Assembly: GCF_947242115.1 (NCBI RefSeq)
Contig: NC_074711.1
Location: 3,095,001 to 3,159,000 of the forward strand
Reading direction: 5' to 3'
DNA: 64,000 bases
Source: Biomphalaria glabrata
Taxonomy: Eukaryota; Mollusca; Gastropoda; Planorbidae
Positions 19,145 through 31,000 of this stretch are shown piece after piece; the first letter of the stretch is position 1, and each line of letters starts with the position of its first letter. A model generated the notes under the pieces. It saw nothing but the letters and a program-made list of their open reading frames with translations, ran no database searches and was not told the origin of the DNA. The position numbers and the translations under genes were made by a program.

Positions 19145-19290
19145 ATGTTTTCAGTTCTATGTACCCTTCATTATGTTGCCATTTCTATGTACCCTGCATT
19201 ATGTTGCCAGTTCTATGTTCCCAGCATTATTTTTCCAGTTCTATGTTCCCTGCATTACGTTGCCAGTTTGATGATCCCTGTAGTATGTTC
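19145..19290. repeat. Degenerate tandem repeat, about 33-bp unit
   Basis: Four to five copies of TTCTATGTNCCCTGCATTATGTTGCCAG with frequent substitutions. Confidence 0.8.
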
Positions 19291-19571
19291 CCAATCCTAC
19301 GTGTGTAATTAGATAATGCAAGGCAAAACATTCGCTCGCTGTCCCCAGGAGACCATTATCTCCCATTATCGACTCAGAATAAACCCAACACTAGTTCAAT
19401 TAAACCCCCCCCCCCCCAAAAAAAAACAGTTTTATCACAGATAAAGTGTGGGAACTATTTTCCCTTCATTGCTTTACATCCTGTATTTTGTTGGTAGATA
19501 CTTCTGTTTCAAACTAGATTTCCTGTATCTACAACTTGATTTTTGCTGCTGATTTTAGAACAGGCGCCCTG

Positions 19572-19940
19572 AAAAGTCTTCTTATCTTATCTTATAAAAT
19601 ACAGACGTTATTTAAAAAAAAAGAAAATGATTACGTCCTACACGTCATGCATCGAGTCATGCATGTTAACCAATGACTTAAATTCTGCCAAGTCATTTGT
19701 TTTCCCGGCTAGCTCAGGCAACCCATTCCATGCTCTAATAGCACTATGGAAGAATGAGCATTTGTAAAAATTCGTCCTAGCATATATGACGAGGAATGTG
19801 CCTTTATCTTTGTGTCTTTCAGAGTATTTTATTAACTTTTGTTCTTGTATTTGAAGATTATGGTTTAATGTTTTATGTTTAATTGCTACTTTACTTTTAA
19901 GTCTTCTGTCCTGAAGGCTTTCTAAATTTAATAACAAAGC
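19572..19940 (-). mobile_element. LINE family F C-terminal fragment, longest frame of the family here
   Basis: The minus frame 19638-19937 (99 codons) reads NLESLQDRRLKSKVAIKHKTLNHN, then YARTNFYKCSFFHSAIRAWNGLPE. R-T-x-x-Y-x-x-S-F-F-x-x-x-I-R-x-W-N-x-L-P is the classic end of CR1/L2/Jockey-type reverse transcriptases. It is followed by the 3' end AACGTCTGTATTTTATAAGATAAGA. The copy is 5'-truncated; the RT catalytic part is absent. Confidence 0.8.
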
Positions 19941-19949
19941 TCATCTAAA

Positions 19950-20226
19950 GTTTAAAGTATCGACTTCATCCGAGAATGCGTGGGGGGGGGGGGATAGCTT
20001 TAACAATTATTTAAGGGGACTAAACCCAACAAATTTAACCATATCTGTGAATACTGTTTGTTTCCCTTGTTGCTATGAAACAACATAATGAATTACCAGT
20101 AATCGATTGTCTAATTGGTTACTTTTATTATTGATTCATGTCTTGTCTATGGCAATGAACAATTCAGAGAAGTTTCAAATTGATCCGAGAATGGGTGTGG
20201 GAGAAATAACGTGCACACACGCAAGA
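19950..20226 (-). repeat. Family D repeat fragments
   Basis: Two partial copies (CATCCGAGAATGCG near 19968; TTCAAATTGATCCGAGAATG near 20174) with the middle block CCAGTAATCGATTG between them. The second ends before the TIR. Confidence 0.55.
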
Positions 20227-20427
20227 GGGGTAGAAAGAATAAGAAAGGAAGAATATAACAAACATAATGAATGCGTGGCATGGGGTCAGTGGTCAAAAGA
20301 CTGCCTATACGTGTGATAGATAAAGACACAAGCTGTAGTCGTCATGCAGCTATCAATGAGATATTTGGGAGAGACTCCGCAATTGATGTAAGCACTTGTT
20401 TCCATCTAGGGGAAATAGACGAACATG

Positions 20428-20680
20428 CTCAATCTCTCTTTCAACTCTTTTTCTCTCTTCCTCTTTCATCTCTCTTTGTCTCTCAGCCTCTTTCTTTCCT
20501 CTCTTTTCCTCATTCACCTTCTCTCTCTATAGTCCTCGTTCTCTTTCTCCCTCTCTTTCTACTTTCGTTTTTTTCTTCTTTCCCCACTGTATTATTTTTC
20601 TATCCCTCCTTCTCTGTTCTTCCATCTCTCTCTCTCTCTCTCTCTCTTTCTTTCTCTCTCTCTCGGACAGAATCCCTCTG
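20428..20680. repeat. Pyrimidine-rich tract
   Basis: CTCTCTTT/TTCTCTCC units. Overlapping plus frames up to 149 codons are Ser/Leu/Phe-only and not credible. Confidence 0.85.
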
Positions 20681-21023
20681 GTTAGAGCTCCTGTGTTGCC
20701 AACTTGACTCGCTGTCCTGAAATCAGGCTATCACGTCGGTTCTTGGACTTTCAAAAATTCTCCAAGACGACGCCACAGTTCGTAGCCTCGGGCGCCGCTC
20801 CTTTTTTTTTCTTCTTCACATTTTTCTTTCTGTCCCCAAAAATAGTTGTAACCCATCCCTTTTGGTGAGTGGACTGGTCAGTGGGGTGGGTGAGTTGGTG
20901 GCCATTTAGTGGAGTGACTTCCAATTAGACAAAGCTGTAGTGCATGAAGTAAACATTTTGGAGACGGACATCTGTTCAACTCTAGGACACTTGTGCACTT
21001 AAATATATTTCCAGATTCTTCAC

Positions 21024-21397
21024 CACCTTACATTCACATTCACCTTTACCTTCACATTCACCTTTACCTTCACATTCACCTTCACCTTCACATTCACCTT
21101 TACTTCACATTCACATTCACCTTCACATTCACCTTCACATTCACCTTTTCCTTCACATTCACCTTCGTCTTCATCTTCACATTTATCTTCATCTTCACAT
21201 TCACCTTTACCTTCACATTCACCTTCACCTTCACATTCACCTTCACATTCACCTTTACCTTCACATTCACATTCACCTTCACATTCACCTTCACATTCAC
21301 CTTCACATTCACCTTCACATTCACCTTCACATTCACCTTCACATTCACCTTCACCTTTACCTTCACATTCACTTTCTCATTCTCATTCACCTTCACC
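21024..21397. repeat. (TTCACATTCACC)n minisatellite
   Basis: About 370 bp of TTCACA, TTCACC and TTTACC hexamers. Unit length is a multiple of three, so frames on both strands are open (Thr-Phe on plus, Val-Lys on minus). Confidence 0.95.
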
Positions 21398-21590
21398 TAG
21401 TCTGCTGAACAGTTGGTGCAGTACACAGGATCCGTTGACCGTCTTTCTCCATTCCTCCCAGTCTTTTGCCTCTTTCAATGGCAGGCCCTTCCATTTTTTT
21501 TATGTTATCTTTCCATAGCTTTCTCTGTCTGCCTCTTTTTCTGTTATCTGGTACTGTTCCCCGAAGGAGGATTTTAGCTCTCACCCTGCA
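21398..21590 (-). mobile_element. LINE family G C-terminal fragment, copy 1
   Basis: Minus frame reads AKILLRGTVPDNRKRGRQRKLWKDNIKKMEG and ends APTVQQTR. KTxLQGTVxGxRxRGRxxKxWxDNIKEW is a standard LINE ORF2 tail. An inverted relative lies 100 bp away at 21690-21905. Confidence 0.7.
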
Positions 21591-21689
21591 ATGACCACAT
21601 CATAAATGAGGAAATCTGAGACAGGATCACAATGTCCCCCTACGATGTCCTTCTGAAAACACTTTCATAAAAGCGCAACCTAAGACTGT

Positions 21690-21905
21690 GCGGCCATACA
21701 ACCAAATCTCCAGGGCTCACAAAGACCTTCCTACAGGGAATAGTACCCGGGAAAAAAGAAGGGGAGGAAGACAGAGAAAGTGATGGGACGACAAGAAAAA
21801 GAAAATGGACGAGGCGACAATGAAAGCAAACTGATCGCTCAACGCAGAGAGGAATAGAGAGAGAGACAGATCCTATGTGGTGTCTCAATGTTCAAACTCA
21901 GAACG
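21690..21905 (+). mobile_element. LINE family G C-terminal fragment, copy 2 (inverted relative to copy 1)
   Basis: Plus strand reads LTKTFLQGIVPGKK, then a decayed Arg/Lys-rich stretch equivalent to RGRQRKRWxDN. Copies 1 and 2 stand tail to tail with about 100 bp between them. Confidence 0.65.
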
Positions 21906-22884
21906 AACGAACAGGTGAAGGCAGATTTAGAGAAATGATTTTTTTAGAGAACTAAGATTTATGTATTAATATTGGAATCTAGCCACAATGCAGTGCAGAC
22001 TTAAGAGTCATAATTACCTGTGATCAACTTACTCTTAGCAAATCTATCGTGAACAATGCACGATTTTCAAAAAAGCAACTATGAATTTAATGTAACCCAT
22101 CGTAACTGAGATTAAAAATTTCACAAACAACTACCCATGAAATCTTACTTTAAAAATGTGTGCATATACGTGCATATATAACATGCTTTGTCATTTTAAA
22201 AAATTAAAACATTGTGTTTAAAATTTGATTCATACACACTATTTAAAAAAAAAACTATTAGTTATGAAAATGTGTTTGAAAATTATTTTTGGTAAATCTC
22301 AAAATTTTGTGTATATAAATGTTTTTTTTTTAAATGCATGATTATTATTTCCCTTTCCACCCCCACCCTCCCCCCCCACCCATGAAAAAAAAAAAAAAAA
22401 GGTCAGTGCTTGAGAGTTTCATGGTTGGATCGAAAGTGGCAAGCATATCAACCAGGGTAAAAAATGTACCAATGTTCGGCGCATTTCTCTGTTCTCCCAC
22501 CAAACGTTCTGCCCTTTTCCACGATTTTTTCGAAACCAAAAATGTCCCGCTAAGAGCTTTTATGGTAATTGGTGTACTATAGATGCGGAGAAAGCCTTCC
22601 AAACTATGGAAAAAAAAAGTTCTCGTTTATGAATACTGGTTTCCGAAGCTAAAGGTGATTAGAGAATGTTCTATACCGGGCCCCCCCTCATTCGCGGGCC
22701 TGGGATGGTTGCTCACTTTCCCACCCCTGTGGCCGCCTCTGCTTGTAAAGCTTGATTCGTGCAAGGAGTCTTTCCAGCAAATTTTGTACAATCAAGTTCT
22801 ATTATCACTCACGCTAATGATTTTACAAGGAAATCTGAACTATAACTTCGAAATAAGACGGTGCGCTAAATATTCAATCACGTC
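21906..22884. other. AT-rich intergenic stretch, nothing recognised
   Basis: Short overlapping frames at 22334-22602 on both strands span C and A homopolymers and have no motif. Confidence 0.5.
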
Positions 22885-23400
22885 TTTATAAAAAGCTTTT
22901 ATCAACTCTGTCTGTGTGTCTGTCTGTCTGGTTAAAAGTTTTTTTTTGTATGACACCCAATCTCGGATCAAGCTGAAATTTTGCTCAATTATTTCTTTCA
23001 CCTGACAACACAAGAATCAATTTCAAAAAAATTACCAATTAGCTAACTATTGGTAATAAATTACTTTGTTTTGAATCTCTAACAAGGGAAAGAAATAGTA
23101 CTTGACTGAAGTGGTGGTATAACCTGAAGTAGTCCCCTTTATATAAGGCTGCCGTCTGAGGCTTAGTGAACACAAATATGAAATAGAAACAATAGATAAC
23201 TATACAATCTTCCATGTTCATAGATTCTTCGCTAGCAGAGTGGTTACCGCGTTGGCTTGAGCCTTGAGCTCGAATTCAGGTCGAGCCCCCTTTTTTTTTT
23301 ATTTTTATAAATGCTTTTTATTGTTAGTCTAATTACATGACTGATCCAAACTAATTGATACAACTAGGTTGTATATAAGATTTGTTTCTTTAAAAAAAAA
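22885..23400 (+). mobile_element. TIR element with internal tRNA-like segment (family D, copy 2)
   Basis: Runs from AAAGCTTTTATCAACTCTGTCTG through CTCGGATCAAGCTGAAATTTTG to a tRNA-like block at 23229-23290 (GCAGAGTGGTTACCGCGTTGG, then GAGCTCGAATTCAGGTCGAG) and on to TTGATACAACTAGG and a TIR-like TTGTATATAAGATTT. It aligns over its length with the complement of 1-568, which has an extra insertion of about 120 bp after the tRNA-like block. Non-coding. Confidence 0.65.
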
Positions 23401-23454
23401 GTATTAATTTTTAATGTTTTTCTTGTTTCTCTACTGATTACAAAGACACATTAG

Positions 23455-23910
23455 AGTCGAGTGCGGGAATTCCCGCTGGCAATTGTTAAAATAAAAGAAG
23501 TAAGCCAAATTTAATCTTAAAATGATTATAATTTTTTTTCAAATTACAACGATCAAACCACATTTTTCACTGTGTGACCACTCAGGTAGTTTTTTTTTTC
23601 GCCCTAAGATATACAGCATAAGCAGTCAAACTTCTCGAAAAATCGTTAGAGTAATTTTCAAAATACCCGTCCACCCAGGTTCTACCCATGAAGAGAAAGC
23701 AAACTTATAGTTGGCATTGTTAAAAAAAACAAAAGAATTGTCCACTTACTAAAGATCAAAAGTAAAACCTGTTTTAGAACGTTACAAAATATAATAAAAA
23801 CAGATTGTTAGTAGCGATTTTAGGTTTTGAGATTTGCACGTGTCAGAAGGACGGACGGACGGACAGAAGGACAGACAGACAACACAAAGCTAATGGGGCT
23901 TTGCTCTTGG
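23455..23910 (+). repeat. Family E dispersed repeat
   Basis: The AT-rich body with TCGAAAAATCGTTAGAGTAATTTTC and CCACCCAGGTT matches 37840-38030 (AGGAAAATCATTAGAGCTGTTTTC). It ends in GGACGGACGGACAGAAGGACAGACAGAC and GGGGCTTTGCTCTTGG. No coding frame; type unknown. Confidence 0.5.
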
Positions 23911-24204
23911 TAAAAAAAAAAAAGCTGCACTGAAAGTGAATACTTCTATAAAAAAAAATGAATGCTGCCAACTGTGCCTTTTTGTTCAGAAAGAAAAATC
24001 GATCATAACAAGGGCCTGTACTCACGCATATTGAGATTCTATTTATTGACGTTATCATTGACCAGCGATGTGCCCTGCAGGGAAAAACAACCCCAAAATC
24101 TCACACACCACCTCCCCCCTCCCTTCTTTTTTTTTCTTGGCACAGATCTTGGTCTATATTCGATTAGAACATTCCTTTTAGTGTGCAGATAAAGTAACTT
24201 AGAC

Positions 24205-24375
24205 TGGCTAGACTGATCGTGCGGTTTGCGCGCTGGACTGTCGTTCAGATTTATCGATGGTCCTGGGTTCAAACCCTGCCCGCTCCCATCCCCCCGTCGT
24301 CCTGCGGGAGGTTTGGACTAGGAAGTAATTATCTTCAACTCTGAAGGAACATCCGAAACATGTAAAACATTTTAC
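24205..24375 (+). mobile_element. tRNA-derived SINE, family B, copy 3
   Basis: Best preserved copy: GATCGTGCGGTTTGCGCGCTGG, B box GGGTTCAAACCCTG, CGTCGTCCTGCGGGAGG, and the tail CTGAAGGAACATCCGAAACATG. Confidence 0.78.
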
Positions 24376-25206
24376 AACATTTTACAGACTATAGATCATT
24401 TCAAATATTACAAAATCTAGCACATATGTATTCACATCTATTAGCAATACTTTACACTTCATATAGAAGGGTATTGATATTTTAAAACATGTTTAGATTA
24501 GTAATGACTAATGTACACAATAGGTCTAGTAGCTAATCATTATATAAAACAGCATACGGTGAAAGGTTTTCAGATATTTGGTTATATCAGGATATACTAA
24601 CTGTTATGTCACAATGGAATTGGGTGGTGAATACATGTTAGGTGGTGAATAGGCCTACATCCTTTTATTTTCATAAGTTGAATCTGATGACCTGGTATGC
24701 CGTGGGATCTTTGTTTAAGCTGTGATATAATGAAATTCCTCCTTTTAAATGGAAAATAATTTAATCTTCAAGTTGAAAGTTAATTTTGGTATCTTTAGGA
24801 CGCATCCGAGTTCGTTGTGCTGGCCACATGACACCCTCGTTAACAGTAGGTCACAGAAACAGATGACCTTTAAGTTATTTGCTCTATGAACCGTAAGTTC
24901 TAAGTGGGGGGGGGGGGGAGAAAACATACAACGTACTTCACGTATACGCACAGGGAAATGTAAATTCAATGATACATTCTTTGTAGTAGACTGAACATGA
25001 AGCTTGACAATTATCAACTGAACAGACGTTTTTTTTTTTACTAGACCCTCGTACCGTCTCTTCTATAAACATGTTTTCAGACCGAAAGTTTAAGATTGTA
25101 TCTCTGCCGGAAACGAATAATTTCCCTTTCATGATATTCTCGACTTTTCAGATAGACAACTATTAATACTGTATCGTGGTAATCCAAAAACATTCAAAAT
25201 AGTAAT
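24376..25206. other. Intergenic stretch with a SINE family A fragment
   Basis: At 24812-24903 the plus strand carries a family A body piece (GTGCTGGCCACATGACACCC, ACAGAAACAGATGACC). Elsewhere nothing is recognised; overlapping minus frames (24745-25132) lack motifs. Confidence 0.55.
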
Positions 25207-25914
25207 CAGTGATGCCCAACCTAATTCGACCCGCGGGCAATTTTAATTTCCAACACTCGTGTCGCAGGCCACATGACCGAAAAGTTACACAAACGAAATG
25301 AAATTGTTCTGAAACTATTTTGGTAGAAACCTGTGGATTTAATACTTAATTAATAGGTTATTTGACAATTATATTTTTTTACGCGTCAGAAAACAGCTTC
25401 ATTTCTTTACTTAAAATGTGAGCAAAAGTGTAGGTATCTTTACCACAGACTTTTTTTTTTGTGGTTTCTTTTTGGTAAATATTCCCATGGATCCTCAAAT
25501 CTCTATGTGTAGTTAAACAATCTTTTATTCCCGACTCAAACCAAGAATGCCACCATATTTATTTTATAACGCCGTTTTTAAGCTATTGTTTTATGAAACA
25601 GCCACACTTTCTTTATAAAATAAATATGTTGGCTTATTATCACGTCCAACATAAAAGTAAAGATATGTTCATTTTTCCTGGTAGATTCTACATTCAGAGT
25701 CCCATTTCATGAAAGCACAAATGTTAAAGATCATGGTACCAATCCATCAGAGAAAAAGTGAGAGCCCAAACGTAGGTAAAGATACATTTTTTCAACCTTT
25801 TTTTTTTTGTTTGCAATGGTCGATTTCTACACTTTGTGCCGACGTTTCTGCGGGCCCGATGGAACCACTGCGCGGGCCGGATCTGGCCCGCGGGCCGTAT
25901 TTAGGGCATCACTA
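25207..25914 (+). mobile_element. Non-autonomous TIR element (CAGTGATGCCC family), 708 bp
   Basis: Left end CAGTGATGCCCAACC and right end TTTAGGGCATCACTA are inverted repeats, extended by shared GACCCGCGGGC / GCCCGCGGGCC blocks. Such ends resemble hAT elements, but no clear target duplication remains. No transposase frame is seen inside. Confidence 0.7.
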
Positions 25915-26159
25915 GTGTAGTTGACTGATTCAAATAAAGAGAATTAGGATCGGTACATAGAATGTCCCTTCATTCATTTATTCAAAATCTGGTTTGTGAT
26001 CGAAACAATTCAACTGGAGTAAATTTATTTTTTTAAGGAAGGTGGAAAGAGTCCATCCGATTGGTGTGGCGGGAATATAAGGTCAAGGACTCTTGGAGTA
26101 CGTACAAATAAAGGAAAAACTACGAAACAGTTGACCTTCAACTTTATGGACGTACTGAG

Positions 26160-26463
26160 CAGTGGCGTAGCTAGGGTGGGGGATGGGGAATCAAAATTTG
26201 AAAATCTCCCCGGTCCCCAACTTGAGGGTCCCCCAAATGAGTGTCTGAATTTTTTTTTTACATTGAATATTCAGCCAATGTTATCTTGCTATTCATGTTG
26301 TTATGTAAATTAGTGATGTTGCTGCATGTATTTCACACATATATATTATATATTTATTAAGTACATTATCTCATGTTTTGATGTAGAGTGTTAAAATGCA
26401 GGGCCCCTAAAGAGGCCAAGCCCCCCCCCCTCCCGGGCCCCCACATCCCTTTCTACGTCAATG
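26160..26463 (+). mobile_element. hAT-type MITE, CAGTGGCGTAGC family, copy 2
   Basis: Ends CAGTGGCGTAGCTAGGG and CCCTTTCTACGTCAATG are imperfect 17-bp inverted repeats. The flanks GTACTGAG (26152-26159) and ATACTGAG (26464-26471) are an 8-bp duplication with one change. The internal part is AT-rich. Confidence 0.8.
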
Positions 26464-26578
26464 ATACTGAGACCACTCTACCTTACATGTTCTTGGGGCC
26501 TGTGGGTATTTCTAGCCAAAGTGGAAATTTAACAATTTAAAAATATCAGTCAAAATTTAAAGTGAAAATAGGTCCAAC

Positions 26579-26800
26579 TTGCACGTGCCTTGAGCGTAGT
26601 CGGCTTTTGAAAGCGAGGATCAGAATTTAGAGCCATTTTCAATTTCAATTTCATGGGAAATAAAGGAATATCTTACGGTTAATTAGTTAAGTTGCACGTG
26701 CCTTGAGCGTAGTCGCACTTTGAAAACGAGGATCAGAATTTAGAGCCATTTTCAATTTCATGGGAAATGAAGGAATATCTTACGGTTAATTAATTAAATT
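26579..26800. repeat. Tandem duplication, 113-bp unit, two copies
   Basis: TTGCACGTGCCTTGAGCGTAG starts at 26579 and again at 26692. The copies differ by one 6-bp ATTTCA unit and a few substitutions. Confidence 0.9.
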
Positions 26801-27589
26801 GTAGTAACTTACCAGTAACAGAAATAAATATCCTTGTCTTTCTTAGAATCTCAAAAATCTTTCCAACTCATAAGTCATTGATGACACATGACTGCACTCC
26901 TAGGACATCACGCACTTAACATCAAGTGGAGTGTGCTTCTTCTCAACGGTAGATGTGTAGACCTGGTCGATGTGTAGATCTGGTAGATGTGTTGTTCAAC
27001 TATCAAGTGCTTACTGCACAAAACATGTACACAAGCTGATACTTCAAACGAATCAAAAACATCCGTAATGGAAACAGTAGCACAACCTAGAAGTAGGATA
27101 GAGAACTTTGTTGTACACGAAACCCCAGATAAACACAGATGTGTCAGAAATCAAAGCTAAGATATAGATCTAGACCCACGCCGCATGCTTATACCAGATT
27201 TCAAAACGCGGCTTTGGAACGCGAACTTTTAGAAATAAAAAAAAAAAATTGAATCAAGATTTACTGTGATGGTAGAAATAAATACATACGACCGATATTA
27301 ATAAGACAAAAAAAAAAGCTCGCGCTGTGAAGTTAGCGATGCGGTCTTGCCAGGCGGTAGCGCTCGCGCGGAGAAACCGCACCTAGGGTTGTCGTCTGGT
27401 TGGAGTGAAGCTAAATAAACTGGTCATTAAGTCTGATGTCGATATAGATCTCGATCCTCGCCGATAACTCAACTCGGTTCAAATCTACAGTGGTAGACTG
27501 ACGTTTGAAGAACATGGGGGTACCGCTCATTGGTGCGGAATCATTGATTTGGGAGAGACGCCTGGAGCTGAGGGAGACAATGTAAGGGG
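26801..27589. other. Intergenic stretch, nothing recognised
   Basis: No frame over 60 codons and no repeat family found. A G+C-richer patch near 27320-27390 (GCGGTCTTGCCAGGCGGTAG, CTCGCGCGGAG) stands out but matches no RNA gene I know. Confidence 0.4.
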
Positions 27590-28240
27590 TTAAAGGAGAG
27601 ATAGAAAGAAAGCGAGAAAAGGAGAGAGAGAAAGAAAGAGAGAGACACTGAAGAGAGAGAGATAAATATAGAAAAGAGAGATGAAAAGAAAGAGAGAGAG
27701 AGAGAAATAGTAAAAAAAAAAAGAATAGGGACAGAGATAAGAGAAAGAGAGAAAAGAGCGATTAAGAAAAAAGAGATAAAGAGAAAAAGAGAGAAAGAGA
27801 GATTGCGAAAAAAGAGAGAGATAAAGAGGCAAAGAGAGATTGAGAAAAAAAAGAGACAGAGATAAAGAAAAAGAGAGAGAAAGAAAGATTGCGAAAAAAG
27901 AGACAGAGAGAAAGAGACAGAGAGAGAAAGAGAGATTGAGAAAAAAGAGAGAGATAAAGAAACAGATAGAGAAAGAGAGATTGAGAAAAAAGAGACAGAG
28001 ATAAAGAGAAAGAGATTTGCAAAAAAAGAGACCGAGATAAAGAGAAAGAGAGATTGAGAAAAAGAGACAGAGATAAAGAGACAGAGAGAGAAAGAGAGAT
28101 TGAGGAAAAAGAGATAGTGAGAAAGAGAAAGAGAGAGAGAAAGAGAGATGATAAAAAAAAGAGACAGAGATAAAGAGAAAGATAGAGGAAGAGAGTGAGA
28201 AAAAAAGAGACAGAGATAAAGAGAAAGATGATGACGTTTT
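27590..28240. repeat. Purine tract (GAGA)n, about 650 bp
   Basis: GAGAAAGAGAGATTGAGAAAAAAGAGACAGAGATAAA-like irregular units of 40-60 bp repeat through the block. The 243-codon minus frame is Ser/Leu/Phe only and is a shadow. Confidence 0.9.
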
Positions 28241-28261
28241 ATTATTTAAAAAATTATTTGG

Positions 28262-28520
28262 CACTATGCAACGGTTTCGCGAAGAGAGCACCTGGTTGCT
28301 TGCGGCCTCAGAACCAGACACTCACGGGATACACATTTGTGACCAAAAGACCACTGCCGAGGACAGAGGCAGACGGCGAAAAGAAAATCTAAATCGACTA
28401 CCGGCGGACAATGGTTATGCGTGCCCTGGTTGTGGCAAAATATGTAGGTCACAGCTGGGCCTCGTTGCCTCATTAATCTTCGGACTCGAAGACAAGCCTT
28501 ATCATTATTCTATTAAAATA
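28262..28520 (+). mobile_element. LINE family H tail with C-terminal zinc finger
   Basis: Plus frame reads AEDRGRRRKENLNRLPADNGYACPGCGKICRSQLGL, the usual basic segment plus C-x2-C finger at the end of many LINE ORF2 proteins. The second half of the finger (H-x-x-H) is lost, as VASLIFG replaces the expected histidines. 5' truncated. Confidence 0.7.
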
Positions 28521-29320
28521 TCTTCAAGTGTTTATCTAGTTGTATACTAACAAAACTCTTGTAAGCATGTAAATCAAATATCAAAGTCTCTTCTCCTTTT
28601 AGAATCAAATTTAAATTCTTTTGAATTTTTTTTTTATTTATTTATTTATTTATTTTTCGTTTTTTATTTATTTCTAAGTTTACTGGTTTGCATCTTTAAT
28701 TGTTTATGTCTTTGTTGGTTTCGTTCTTATTTTGTTTATTTGTGTTGTTGTTTTTTTAATTTTATTTTTATCATGTTTCATATGTTTTTTTGCTCCCTGT
28801 TTTTAAAAGCACAGTTCCACAATTTCCATTGTTCCATTCCCCAGTTCTTCTTTTCTCTTCTTCTTCTTCTCTTTTCTTATTTCTCGTTCTCTTTATCCCC
28901 CCCCCCCCAACTCCCCCACCCCACCCCAGCTTATAGTTAATCCTTTTACTTGAATTGTCAAGGAAGTATTGATCTTATTGTACGACTTCTCCAGCCCCTC
29001 TCTACTCTCTCAAAGCCTCGTGTTTTTTTTTTTGTTTTTTTTTTTGTTTTTGTTTGTTTTTTTGCCCCTCTGATTTTGTTGGTTAATCTGTATATGATAT
29101 CCCATAATTTCATCCTCTGTTTAAGATAACCTCGTGAAAGTCTTGTGTGTCTACTGGTAGAACTAATAGCAAAGAGAGATAATCCAATGTGTAAAAAAAA
29201 ATATTCAGATCATCACAGACCTATACATGATCACCTATATATATAATAAATCTCGCTTTTTTTTTAATTTTTTTTTTTTACACATTTAGTAAATCTTGAA
29301 TAATATTTCAATGTCTAGAT
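28521..29320. other. T-rich intergenic stretch, nothing recognised
   Basis: Long T runs, (TTTA)n near 28630 and C runs near 28890. No gene signal. Confidence 0.5.
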
Positions 29321-29474
29321 CAGAGGCGTAGCGATCAAAACGTGCGCTCTGGGCAAGGTACATTATTGGCGCCCCCCCCCCCCCAATTTCCATTAAAATC
29401 TCATAGAAATATTGGCTGCGTGGTGCCCCCTGCGGAAGGCGCCCGGGGCATCTTACCCCTTCACTACGCCTTTG
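29321..29474 (+). mobile_element. hAT-type MITE with 8-bp target duplication (CAGAGGCGTAGCG)
   Basis: Ends CAGAGGCGTAGCGA and TTCACTACGCCTTTG are inverted repeats. An exact 8-bp duplication GTCTAGAT lies at 29313-29320 and 29475-29482. It is only 154 bp, with a C run and GGCGCCCGGGGC inside. Confidence 0.9.
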
Positions 29475-29910
29475 GTCTAGATGTAGCTCTAGATTCTATA
29501 CCTCTAAAATACAGTTGTATCTTCGTAGAATCGGATTTCCGACAAGCGCCAAAGGAAAATTGGATTTTGTATTTATATTCTTAAAACTGAAGATCTCAAG
29601 TTTTCTTTCGGGTGAGGAGCAGAGTCACAGACTCATTAACGGCCTTTGTGTTTGTACAGCCCATTTACAAGAAACAAGAAACAACTCGATATTTTTAAAT
29701 TTATATTCATATTAGATCTACCTGTTTTAAGTTGACTATTTTAAATATCGAAGGTTCGCACACGTTTATACTACCGTTGAGCACCCAGTGTCACTAATCG
29801 CACAATTAAAATATGTTCACGTACCCGTTCAGTGTCCCGTGCTGTGATGCTTCAAAGATGGTCCTATGTTTGACAACCACCCACCGTTCGGCTTTCCCAA
29901 CTTAATTAAG

Positions 29911-30037
29911 CTAGGTACCCATTAGAGCAGGGTGGACTCAGGGAAGCCATAAAAATCCTTAAGTCCGAAATCCCAGCCCTCACCGAGATACGAACCCATG
30001 ACCCCAGGTTCGGAAGCCAAGCGCCTACCCACTCACG
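29911..30037 (-). mobile_element. SINE family A, head fragment
   Basis: Complement contains GGTACCCATTAGAGCAGGGTGG, AATCCCAGCCCTCACCGAG and the tRNA-like head ending near 30037. The body beyond the promoter region is missing. Confidence 0.65.
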
Positions 30038-30369
30038 TCTGATGTCGATTTAAATGCCAGAAACGTCTTGTGACATCGTAGACAAGTTAATACTACATGT
30101 CATCTCAACCTTAATCTCTCACAGAGACAGGAGTTAAAGTATTCAGGTCGTATATAACACGAGACAATGTCAATAACTGTGCATGTGATCCAGATATATC
30201 TGTCACGTGATCCAAGACATATCTGACAGTTGTTTATGCACGACCAACATTTTAAGTCAATAAAACAGGTGTTTGTTAAGTTTTATCTTCAACTTGGAAG
30301 TTGAGCCACGCGCATAAATGATCTGCACTTGGAACAACGAACCTAAATGATATCCCTAAACATATGAGC

Positions 30370-31000
30370 CAAATAAACCTACCATGGGCGTAGACGGAGG
30401 GGAGGGGGGGTTTCGGGGTTCAAATTCCCTCTCCCCAAATGAAATCCGGGGGGGGGGGATTGTGGCTGGTTTTTCGCTTTACTTTTTTTAATTGTAGGTG
30501 TGATATTAATGTTTAACAACACTTGTCACAACGCAGTCGGGGGATGGGGGGGTAAAAAATCCTCCTCCCTCTATAAAACAAAACAAGAAAATAAAGCAAA
30601 CGATAGTCACAAAATTCCATGAGCGTAGCCAAAGGGGGTTTCGAGTTTAAAACCCCCTTTAGATTTTTTCGATGTTAAAAACCCCTCTTCAATAAAAGAC
30701 TAAAGCAAACAAAAGTAGCCAGATTCTATGAGCGTAGCCAATAAGAGTTTTAGTTTGAACCCCCTCCTTGAGGGTTTGAAATTTAAAACCATCTACAGTC
30801 GGTTTGAACATAAAACCCCCTACAGAGATATCAGAGGTTAAAAAAAACCTCTTCAATATTAAACTAAAGCAATTAACTACAGTTACCAAATTCTGTGGGC
30901 CTAGCTAAGGAGGTTTTGAGTTTAACAATCCCCTCCAGAGGGTTTTGATAAAAACTCCCGTTTTCGGTAAAAATTCAGGAGCGCAACAAAGGAAAATTTT
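30370..31000. repeat. Degenerate tandem array, roughly 120-130-bp unit
   Basis: Four to five units share ATGAGCGTAGCCAAAGGGGGTTT, AACCCCCT and the ACTAAAGCAAAC..AGT block (30380, 30625, 30730, 30895). A related single piece is at 10165-10250. Substitutions are abundant, so the array is old. Confidence 0.65.

Noticed and set aside
20993-21400. Thr-Phe repeat protein of 135 residues
   Set aside because: Hexamer/dodecamer simple repeat open on both strands.
27590-28321. 243-codon minus frame
   Set aside because: Ser/Leu/Phe-rich reading of a GA/CT tract.
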